Shown piece by piece: positions 51,993 through 61,800 of a stretch of DNA of 64,000 nt. Every line of letters starts with the position of its first letter. Position 1 is the stretch's first letter. Origin of the DNA: Cyanoderma ruficeps (Eukaryota; Chordata; Aves; Passeriformes; Timaliidae); assembly GCA_008694505.1 (NCBI GenBank), contig VZDJ01000594.1:5300086-5364085 (forward strand), in the 5' to 3' direction. The notes under the pieces are model-generated. The model saw nothing but the letters and a program-made list of their open reading frames with translations, was not told the DNA's origin and did not search any database. The translations under genes and the position numbers were made by a program.

Positions 51993-52307
51993 AGTCTTGC
52001 TGCCAGATGAGGACGCTGGACAGCGGGATCGGAACCTTCCCCCTCCCTGACTCGGGGAACCGATCGACGGGGCGACACATTTCTAGGCAAGAATCAGCCT
52101 TGGAAACTGGAGTCTTTGCAGCATCCCAGCAAGTTCCTCTTCCAGCTCCTTCAGTAAAAGCCAAAACTCTTGAGCGAGAAGTGCCTTCGACAGCTAAGAG
52201 CCAGGAGTCTGTGGAAAGCGTAATTAGTCACTCAACATCCGATCCGGCCATGACTGCCAAAGGTATACGACCTTTTCAAAGTCGCCTTCCCAAACCAGCT
52301 TCCTCAG
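51993..52307 (+). CDS. NCKAP5: NCKAP5 coding exon with tandem DSG motifs
   Basis: This 315-base exon (phase 1 to phase 1, so frame-neutral if skipped) follows the acceptor CCTGTGCCTTAG and ends CCTCAG|GTAAAATG. After the split Glu it reads SCCQMRTLDSGIGTFPLPDS, then GNRSTGRH, and later ISHSTSDPAMTAKGI and FQSRLPKPASS. Phase continuity fixes the acceptor at 51991-51992, not the overlapping AG two bases later. Two DSG motifs sit 24 bases apart (52019-52036 and 52049-52066). The first 80 bases are unusually CpG-rich for the window. The MRTLDSGIGTFPLPDSGNRS block is the part I recognise most clearly as NCKAP5. It follows the second-largest intron in the window. Confidence 0.95.
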
Positions 52308-54471
52308 GTAAAATGTCAATTACACTGAAAATCACATTTTTTCTGCCTTGGCCTCTGTTTTGATTAGCAGAAATGCTGTAATAATGGCAATTGATAACAG
52401 AAATGTTAAATGCGGAGCAGAAGATATTCCTTTTTATGAATGCATAAGGTTAACAAGTTTGTGACCTGAGCCATTTGGAAATTTTGTTAAACAGAATGCT
52501 TATCTGAGAAAGAAAAAGGAGTTTAGTACTTAAAGCCTTTTCTCAAGAAGCAGTACTTGAAGAAAAAAAGCATATGCCAGCCTTGGAAGTTGACTTGAAA
52601 AAGAATACGGATGTTCAGCAATATTCAGGATCAGACTGTACGAAGTACAAAGCACAGCCATGTTGTGACATAGAAAAGATAAATTCATAAAGACTTGCTT
52701 TTGATACTGGATTTGAACTAAAACCTCATTTGGCCTCAATGCATAAATTCTGTCCCACTGAATATATGGCCTTGACCTCAAACAAGGCTCTCATTACTTC
52801 ACTACATCATACAAACACATTTATATATATGAACATAAAATACCTGACTTTCATTTATGAGCTATGTGTGTGTTTAAGCTATAAAACAAGAGCTGACAAA
52901 GGTATAAAAGGCCTGGCAATCCATCAAAGCTCCAGAAAATAATTTAGTATTAGTAAATAGTTCCATTGAAGTCTGTGCATTTTTTAATAAACAAACATTA
53001 ACTATTTATATAAGTTTTTGGAAGGGTTTAGAGTTATTAATATATATGTTAATAACAGTAAAAATCATGTAGCATTAACAATAGGAATTTTTTTTTAGCA
53101 CAACAGATACAGCAGAAAGCATAATAAAAGTGATTGGTTTAATGAGGAAGGGTATTTTTTTTATCTTGACCAAACGCAATGTCACTCATTTATTGGGGTT
53201 ATAGTGATTAGCAATTTGTCAGTTCAGTTATTGCTCTGGTAAAAGTTGTAAGTGTTTAATTTGCATAAATCTGTATCACTCTATAAGAGATTCTTGTAAT
53301 TAGTATGTAAGGTTAAATATCAAGTTTGAGATTAATTTAAGGCCATCAAATATATGTTCTGCTTAATGAGCTGACATACATTGAATCTAGGAGGAAAGAA
53401 GCCTCTCTTGTATGTCCATAGGATGCATAGCAGAAGGTTTCTAATTAAACATCTTAGAACTCAGTTGATGTAGCAATATTCCTAGTGCAGTATTGCAGTG
53501 GTGTAATAGACTGCATCACACATGGTATGCTCTATTGCAGACTCCCCTGCTTGTTTCAATCAAAGCTAAATAAAAGATATTATAATACTTAGTATATTTT
53601 AAATAAGTGCTCTGTTAATTAATGGTACAGCTGAGAAGGATTCAGAAGAGAAATCTTCGTTATAGATTATGTGCTACATGCTTGAATGGCCACATGTGTG
53701 ACCTCAATTCAGCAGTGTGTTATAGAGTAGGGCCCATGATTAAACACTGTCATTATAACAAATTGAACAGAAACTGCAAGCATTGAATTGCTTCTAAGAA
53801 GTCAGTAGCAGTAAGATTGTTCTGATCTTAATGCTAATATTCACTGCACCAACCTTGTAAGGTTTGTATCTTAATTAAATTGTCATGAAGAGATGTTACA
53901 AAAAAGTAGTATACATCAGATGATGGGGTCAGCTCATTCTTTACCAGACTATCTTCATTCAATTCTTCTCTCCCTCACTTTCTCATCCAAATTACAATTA
54001 TCACTTTATTTCATATGCGCCATATATCTTCTTTGATGTTCTGATTTTGCATAGTGCAAATATAGCAAATAAAAAAGCTGGCTTCCTGCTAGAAAGGTAC
54101 TTCCAATTATATTTATGTTAAAAGATTGTTCTCTGAGAACATAAAATAGCAGAGCAGATCCTACAATGCCTGGAAGTAGTTATTGAATGTTGTTTCTTTG
54201 TTGAAAGGGTATATATTTTATAACTAATGAAGGGATTTAAATTCATGTCTCCTTTTTCTCTTGTTAACTGGAAAAGGATTTGGATGAAATTCTGCCACTT
54301 TAGTTAGAACTATTCCAGTAAGTTAGTAAGTTGTTCCTTTGAGTAGTAAAATATTATTGGACATAATGAAAGTTCACAATTTGCCCCCAGTTTTTAGTGG
54401 ATTATAATTGACACACTATCATGAAGATGCTGATGAGACCTAGAATTTAAATAATGTCTCCCTTAATTCAG
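52308..54471 (+). other. NCKAP5: Intron of NCKAP5, 2.2 kb
   Basis: Donor GTAAAATG and acceptor TTAATTCAG. It is among the most AT-rich parts of the window, with many TTAAT and TATATA words. No repeat family or RNA gene recognised. Confidence 0.88.
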
Positions 54472-54608
54472 GAATAATTAACCTTGCAAAGCAAAGTGAA
54501 CAAGAAGCAAGTTCGGTGACCTCTGCCTCATTAGAACACACCGAAGAGACTGTAGAAAATAGAAAAGTTCTTCCAGAGTGGACCCCCAAGAAAACTACTA
54601 AAACAAAG
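54472..54608 (+). CDS. NCKAP5: NCKAP5 coding exon, C-terminal region
   Basis: This 137-base exon (phase 1 to phase 0) lies between the acceptor CTCCCTTAATTCAG and the donor ACAAAG|GTATAATT. It supplies two bases to a split Gly codon and then 45 codons: IINLAKQSEQEASSVTSASL, then EHTEETVENRKVLPEWTPKK and TTKTK. The Glu/Ser/Thr-rich start and the Lys-rich end suggest a disordered tail. The LPEW motif has a counterpart (LPDW) in the mammalian protein as I remember it. It joins PKPASS from the exon before and DTALRVCTYS from the exon after with no stop. Confidence 0.88.
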
Positions 54609-56016
54609 GTATAATTTAAGTAGTGGCATCTCTTAAATGAGATAGGTATTGTGGCCAGTGTTGAGGGATCAGTGTTTTAATGGCCAGTGGTTTAATATGG
54701 TGTGAATAGTAACTAACAATCTAATACCTGCATTTACTTCCTTACCCTTCATTTGCTATCTCATTATTTATCAGTAATAATGATACAGCACCTAAAAGTT
54801 CTTTATCTGCCTGGTTATAAACATGTTTTAATTAAAACCCTCTCAGGCACTTTTAGAAAAGGAAATGGAGACCTTTTACCCCATTCTTCTCTTCTAGAAA
54901 GTTGATATTGCTTGTTGCTTTTCATGAGATTCAGATTGTTTTTTTCCCCATGACTATGGCTGTGTAGTATGAGAGTTTGCCAGGAGCTGTGGAAGTATTG
55001 TGAACAGGAAAATACTCTTCCAACATGTTTCTGTGGGGTTTGGGGACTACAGCTGACTTGCAATCTCTAATGCTGGGCATTCCTGGCTGCCTGCAGGTAT
55101 CCTCAGCTCTGGTTCCCTCTGCACAAGTGTGTGATTCCTAGCAAAGGGATGTCCTTCTGCATCAGTTAAAAACTTCAGCATGGATGGAAAGATGGGGAAA
55201 TTATTATTCCTTTTAGAGAAACAGAATTAAAGCCTCACTAGAGCCATTGATAGGCAGTTGGAGTAGGGGTAGTGGGTGGTTTTTGTACATGCCACTACCC
55301 CAACAGTATCAGGCTTAGCTTCCCCCTGCCTGGTTTGGGGGGGTTTATTGTACTGAGCTGCTGCTCCTGAATGGTTTGAGCCTTCAGGCCTTCCATGATT
55401 AGAAGCTGTCCAGAGCTGTCAGTGTTCCTCTTTATTCCCAGAAGAAAATCAATAATACTGCTTCCTGGAAAGAGCTGGCAAAGGAATCAGCTGGAAACTA
55501 AGGGCTCTCTAGTACTGTAATATTAGTACCAGGAGAAGGGACATGAATTTAGGAAACAGTTAGGATTTACTGGTGTAGAAATGGTGTATTGTCTACTGGC
55601 CACCCTAATTGTCTCTAGAATTGCTTGCAGCACACTGTGGTGCAGTGATTTTGCATGTTACAAATCAACTGTGTTAAACATACTTATGAGCTTATAAAGT
55701 TGAACTTGGTGGATAAAATTATCCAAAACTGTTGGTAGAATTGAAAACAATGTTACAGTGGGGGGGAAGAAGAGTTAAACTATGGATTGTTTCTGCCAGA
55801 CTGTCTCAGGGGACATTGCAGGAGAATGGGTTTCCCCCACATCAGACTGATGATTAGTTACTTGAAAGAGTTAGACTGGTAATGCAGATTTTACCAGTTG
55901 AACTACCTCTTTATACTGCATGATGAATATAAAATGTGCTACTCCCAATACTACCTTCAACATTATTTTGATATATTTTCATTATCTGACTTGCTGCCAT
56001 GGCTTTCTTTGTGCAG
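54609..56016 (+). other. NCKAP5: Intron of NCKAP5, 1.4 kb
   Basis: Donor GTATAATT and acceptor CTTTGTGCAG. No features beyond short G runs (near 55340 and 55763). Confidence 0.88.
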
Positions 56017-56137
56017 GACACAGCTCTAAGGGTGTGCACGTACTCAGCCAGCAGCACTGACAGTGAGCCAGAGCCAGAGTACAATTATTTCAGAACTGCA
56101 GAGGAGACTCTTGTGGAGTTAAAGAACAACAGACAAG
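56017..56137 (+). CDS. NCKAP5: NCKAP5 coding exon, CTYSAS block
   Basis: This 121-base exon (phase 0 to phase 1) has a strong acceptor (GGCTTTCTTTGTGCAG) and the donor GACAAG|GTAATT. It encodes DTALRVCTYSASSTDSEPEP, then EYNYFRTAEETLVELKNNRQ plus one base. The VCTYSAS block followed by alternating Ser, Asp and Glu resembles the conserved extreme C-terminal segment of NCKAP5, and ETLVELK fits the position of the last helical piece. In the mammalian protein, as I recall it, only a few residues follow this point. Here the exon is spliced onward in phase to the exon at 58701. Confidence 0.9.
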
Positions 56138-58700
56138 GTAATTGAAAATTTGTACACAAAAGATGTATGTCCCTCAACCCCACACTGACTCAGCAGCAGA
56201 TGGTGTCCTTCATTGAACTTTCTGTCTAGATTTCACTTTCTAACCCCAAATCTTTCTTCAGTCTAATTTTCCATTAACTTTTTATTAGCTTTTTCTTTTT
56301 ATTATGTGTAAATGCTTTTTCCCCTTTTCCACAGTTTTTGCTGGTGAGGGCTTAACTTGTAGGGTTTTATGCATAAATCTCTGCGGTGCAAATAAAAATA
56401 ATTCCATTATTACAAAATTGAAAGGTGACTATAAATATAGTTTTCTTTTCTGTTTTTTTCTTTTCTATTATACAGCCAGTTGAAATAATGCAGGGATCAA
56501 GGCCACAGTTTCCCAACCTCTGCATCAAGGTGATGTTGGTTATGGTGCCACAGTGAACTCCCTCTCATTTTCCTTTCTGTATATACTGCAGCTTTCAAGT
56601 TAGAAAGCTTTTAGTGAGAATTGATGGCAATTGGGAATTTACTGGATTCCAGTGGATAAAAACACATTAAGTGAAGTTCATGAGATAACAGTTTTCTGTG
56701 TGTTTAATAACCTGGGAAATTGCTGCCTTGTCTTGACCACCAGCCTGCTGTGCTTGGAGCCACCTTCCAGTGCAGATGTGTGCCCTGGCTGGTTCTGTCC
56801 TTGTCCTTGCAGCCCATGGATCCTCTGCAGGGGGAAAATTCTGCCCAGTGCAAGGTCCTGGCAGCTCTCTGAAAGCTGATGCCCTGTGCAATCCCAAGCC
56901 TGGCCTGACAGGATCAGCACCTACAGCGCCAGCACCAGGGCGTGGAGAACACCATGGGTTCTGGCCTGGATACCATGTTCTTCAGTGCCTCTAACATGTG
57001 GCATTTCTAGAGCTAATCCACAGCTTGGGATTCCATGGGAGGAGAGAGCAGAATAGGAAGCTGGGACTGTTTATTTACATTGCTGCCGCAGCTTTGTGGG
57101 TTTAATCTGCAGAAAATACTGCTAGTCATTTTAGTCAGCCCATAAACGCTTCTTTTTACAGATTTTGCTCTTTACAAACCATATTTTAATGCAATAAATG
57201 TGGATTTTTTTAAAGAGGTAAATAAGCTTTTTTCTTTCCTGCATTCATCACAATTTGCAAAAAAAAAGAAATTATCATGTGTTAGCTGTTGCTTTAAATG
57301 GCAGCAGATTCCAAGTTTAATGATATCTGAGTATGACTCGGGCTGACCATTTTAAACAGAGATTCATTAATTTTGTGTATATGCCTCCCTTTTGAGCCAG
57401 TAAGAGATTAAAATACATGATTGTGATTGAGACAAATGGAAGATTATGACACATTATTGCAAAAGTATTTCTGCTGTGCTCATTCCTCATAGTCAGGGTT
57501 TCTGTTCTGTGCTCTCTGAATGCCATCCTCACATGGTATTAACAGCCATACTTTATCCCATTCTGTGTTCAAAGGTCTCAGAGTCTTTATGCACACAAGT
57601 GATATAACCTCAAAATGTCCACATGAGGCTGGGGCAGGGGCTCCAGCAAACCAATCCACAGAGAATATTTTTGTATGGATAGATAATTACATTTATTAGC
57701 TGAGTCCCCAAACTCACTGGTCGCACAATTATAATGTTGGAGTGATTTTCCTTTTCCATTTATGAGCAGGGAACAGAAAGACTGAGTGCCCAATGCAAAT
57801 GCTATTAAAAGTCAATGATAAGACTTTTGTTGATTTAATGGGCTTAGCATGAGATTCCCAGTGCATTGCCCAATGATGCGGAGAAGGTCAGTAGATTATC
57901 AGGGAATATGCCAAATATTCCAGATCCTTCTCTTCCAGCCATGAAGGTGTTTTGATTTCAGTCTCATAAATTGGTTCTACCCTGATGTGATTCTGTTAGA
58001 GGCTTGGGAGGCAGACATTCTCCTAAGGCTGTGGGTTATAAGGCAGAGTTGAAGTTTGTGTAACAAGAAGTGTGAGGAAAGAGCTTAATGTTCACATAAA
58101 CATCTGTCTCCTGTGTGTTTTCATGAAGCTGCAGAAAATTCCCCTGGTTTTACTTTGTTCTTCTGAATGAGCTTTCAGCCTTGGACTTTGGAAACCAGGG
58201 CTTTATTCCTGATGTTGTTGTGCTACAGCAGGATCTAAAGCAAGCACCACTTTCTTACCTTACTTGTGTATTTTTTATGCTGTTGTATTCATTAACTGAA
58301 AATGTAGTGAAAAGGAAAAGAACTCCCAAGTACAGCCAAACTGAAGGGTATGCTAAAGGAACTTAGCACATCTGCCATGTAAGTCTATTAAAAGAGAAGT
58401 ACAAAACCTTGCTGCAAATAATTAAGTGGGAAGATCCCCCAAATTAACCACCTTGTCTATAATTTGAAAAGAAAGGAAATTAATTCTGTCTGTCTCATAC
58501 CATCTCCTCCAGCTCAAACATTAAGTGTGAGCACTCCCATGTATATGCATTGGAGAATTAGAAGGTAGTATTTTTAATGTTTCTATTACATTGAATTTCA
58601 GATACCTTATAAAACAATTTAAATACATTTAAAATTTGTAAAATTACATTAAAATCTATGTAGACCATCCTAATGATATTGTTTGTTGCATCTCTTGCAG
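56138..58700 (+). other. NCKAP5: Intron of NCKAP5, 2.6 kb
   Basis: Donor GTAATTG and acceptor CATCTCTTGCAG. A GC-richer patch at about 56730-57010 gives overlapping short open frames on both strands, which suggests composition rather than coding. Nothing else recognised. If the exon at 58701 is alternative, an alternative 3' end could also lie here, but I see no clear one. Confidence 0.82.
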
Positions 58701-58888
58701 CTGTGCAGGAAAAACAAAGTCAGAGAAGGTCGTTTTTGGGGAACCCAATGTCGATTCTGGATTTATACCAACACAGTCTCTATGGCCATTTTGCAGAGGA
58801 TGGACCTGAACAATTAGCACATTACAGTTTAATTGAGCAGCTGAGTGGAGCTTCCAGTAAAGACAGCAAGAGCAAGGAGAGCCCAAGT
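58701..58888 (+). CDS. NCKAP5: NCKAP5 additional C-terminal coding exon
   Basis: This 188-base exon (phase 1 to phase 0) follows the acceptor TTTGTTGCATCTCTTGCAG and ends at a good donor, CAAGT|GTGAGTTA. With the carried G it reads A-VQEKQSQRRSFLGNPMSILD, then LYQHSLYGHFAEDGPEQLAH and a Ser/Lys-rich end (KDSKSKESPS). The middle is more hydrophobic and ordered than the rest of the tail (ILDLYQHSLYGHF, LIEQL) and could form a short helix or binding motif. No function is recognised. Phase and splice signals tie it to the same gene, though it could be an alternative rather than constitutive 3' exon. The next exon must begin in phase 0 and is not certain in this window. Confidence 0.82.
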
Positions 58889-61800
58889 GTGAGTTACTGT
58901 AATTTCTATATAACTTCTCATTTTGTTCATTATTATTTTTACTCCCCTTTTGTTTTTTTTCCCTCAGTAAAAATCAGGATTGATTACTAAAACCAAGCAG
59001 ACTTGAAAAAAAAAACAACATGACCTGCAGAAGAGTAAAGATCTGAATATTTTTAGAACAGAATGTTACATTTGAATGCTCACCTGTCACAGAATTAGAC
59101 TTACAAAACTGACAAGTAGAGACAGGCTAGTACTTGTACTCCACCATTAGTGAGGAGCTGAAATTTAAAGCTAGCAAGTAGGCACAGAATTTATCTTTTA
59201 AGGCTGTTCCCTCACATATAATTAGATAGTTTATGTAGACCAACATGTATTAAATGACTTAAAACTCTGGAGAATTATTCCTGAAAATTCACGTGAAATT
59301 ATGCTATGGAAATCACCTGTCTTTGGGTCTCTTTTGAAATCTTGGTGTTATCTCTGGAATTACAGATTTGATGGTTTTAAACATTATTTTGATGAAGATC
59401 AGTCCTGATCTGATGGGTTGACCTTGATGCTAAACAGAAACAAATTTGTTTTCTCCTCTTACTTCATGTGAATCCACTTCCTTTTCTGTCTGAAAGTGTT
59501 GAGCTGATGTCACAGTCTCAGCAACCCTGAAGAGGAACTTTTCAAGCTGTTGTTTTCCTCCTCTATTCTCATGCCTTCTCTTCTCATCATCTGGCTCCCT
59601 TCCCTCTCTCCTTTGATCTAACAGGCCAATTTGTTTGAAAGTGGAGACACCCAGCCATGATCCAGTGTAATCATTTTGCCTCCGTGTTCAGGCTCTTTCC
59701 CCCGCTCTTCTTTTTAGACACAAGCTCTTTTGTTTCTGTCTGTAGCACTCAGCACATTTTGGGAGTGTTGCACTGTAAACAAAGGTGGTAGCAGAAAATA
59801 AGGAATGAGCTGCTGGTTTGTAATTTACTGGTGTAGTGCATAAATGAAAAATAATTTTTATCTCTTCCCAGACTCCAGTTTTCAGTTTCAGGAAATGACT
59901 GTGCCTTGCAATTTCAGAGGTGATTAACCAAAGTTAGAGACTTAGAGCTTTCAGGAATCTGGGCCAAATATACAGAAGGAGTACTAAGAACAAAATGACA
60001 GTAGCCCTGTTTATTCCAACTCTGTTGGCATCAAAGTCCTGCTTAACTGAATATTAAATTGACCACAAACTTCAAAAGAAAAATCCAGAAATGTATGTGC
60101 CTCATTTCCCAGTCAACCCAATTTCATTAGTACCCAGAATATGATTCAATTTTAATATATGTGGGTCATATTAGAAAGGACAATTTTAAATAATCTGGTT
60201 TCATAATTGGGAAGGGAAAAAAAAGGGGAAAAGGCAGCAGAAGGGTGTTAAAAAGGATACGTGCAGGAAAATAATTTGAGCACCCACTTAATTCCTCATC
60301 TTGAACATCCAGAAATTCATAGCTTAATTATGTGTAGGAGATGAATTATATATGTGTGCATATATATATATGTGTGTGTGTATATATATATATGAAAAAA
60401 TACATAAAAATCAGTTCTGCCTTCTGAAGGCCAAAGTCTTTTGCTATTAACAGAGCAATTAGATTTGGTTCCAGTATGGAAAAGTGACTCAGAGTTGCAT
60501 TTACTTTTAATTAATTCTTTTCATGTATTCCTTGTATCTGACATCTCTGCAATGTGCCCAATCAGCCTCAAAACCTAAAGAAAGCCCATTGAACTGGCCT
60601 TAGGATCCCGTAAAACTCCATCATTAAACTAAATTGCATCAGGTGTAGCTCAGCCAGCACCAGCATTTTTCATGCATTATGTTGGGGAGCTCTTGAGTTT
60701 ACTTTTTAAGGATCTGAAATAGCTCTCCAAACAGCACTGCCTCTCACTGAACAGCAAAAGCTCAATAAAGCACTAGAGATTTGCCTGTTAGTATTAAACT
60801 TTTCAGAATGACAAATGAGAGGAAGTAACCACGAAAAGCAGGTTGCCCTGAACTCCTTGTTTGAACCAGCACAGCAATTTTTTCTGAGCTGTAGTTTGTC
60901 CAACCCAAGAAGATCCACAGTCTGTTGAAATCAGAGCTGTGTGATCTGCAACATTACCCACAAAAAGAGGGGGACAGCAGAGACAGAGGCACTTCTGGCT
61001 AACAAATGAAAAAAAAATATATATATGTAAATTTAGGAGGGGAATAATGCAGCTTTCATGCAGAGTATTTGGTATTTTGGAAAAGGAAATAGTACAGGCT
61101 TTGAATTTAATTCCCAAGTGGCATTTGTCAAGCCTTTAAAAAAACCAAACAAAAGATGTGTGTCAAAAAAGCGTCATGATGGGCAAAATGAGTTTACAGT
61201 GCTTGTCTGAAGAGCAAGTGTGCTGAGACAATCTCTGAGCCCAATTAAACTGGGCTGTGCCGCTGCAGGATGGCAGTGGTTCAGACTGGGGGCTCTAATG
61301 AGGCAGTCAGGAAGCTCTCTCAGCCCAGACTTGTCATTTGATTTGTCTTCTTCTCACCCAATGCCTTTGCCAGCATTACCTCCAAAGTTTATACACAGCG
61401 AGTTCCATCAGCAAAAAGAGTCCTGTAAGGAGCTTCAGAAGAGAAACAACTGACGGGCCATTACTGTGATGAAGGGACACTGCAGGGACAGTTTGAGGAA
61501 TCAAAAAGGGCTTTTAGACACTGAAAGGAAAAATACTTATTGTTACAGCCTTAAACAGCATCCTGGTTAAATTCTCTTGGCATTAAGACGAATTCTACAT
61601 TACTTCTATTTTGAGGTGAAAAACGTGTTCTGAAATTGTGTCGTCCTTTGGCACACTGCAGAATTTTGGATAAGAAAAGCAAATCACAGTTTCAAAGAAT
61701 GAAATAAAATGCATTGAATCGTTACCAGAAAACTTCCACTTAAATTAACAATCGTGGTATGTTCTCCTTGTGTAGGATTCTCCAAACAAGAAACATTCGT

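Larger units (their letters stand above)
1302..58888 (+). other. NCKAP5: NCKAP5 gene, central and 3' part (partial at both ends)
   Basis: Ten exons on the + strand join in phase into about 1760 codons with no in-frame stop. The order of blocks (a leucine/glutamine coiled-coil end, a short KLHSR...DLLSEVER block, a Ser-rich block, a giant Ser/Pro exon, then small C-terminal exons with MRTLDSGIGTFPLPDSG and CTYSAS) matches what I know of NCKAP5, a large, mostly disordered protein first named for binding the adaptor NCK. Its paralogue NCKAP5L (Cep169) is a microtubule plus-end and centrosome protein. The initiation codon and N-terminal exons lie before base 1, and no certain stop codon is seen after 58888. 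The paralogue NCKAP5L is the alternative, but the block sequences and very long introns fit NCKAP5 better. The identification is from remembered sequence, not a search. Confidence 0.93.

Noticed and set aside
56770..56994. Possible alternative exon after the CTTGTCCTTGCAG acceptor-like sequence
   Set aside because: The region is GC-rich with open frames in several phases on both strands. No clear donor or recognisable peptide supports an exon.
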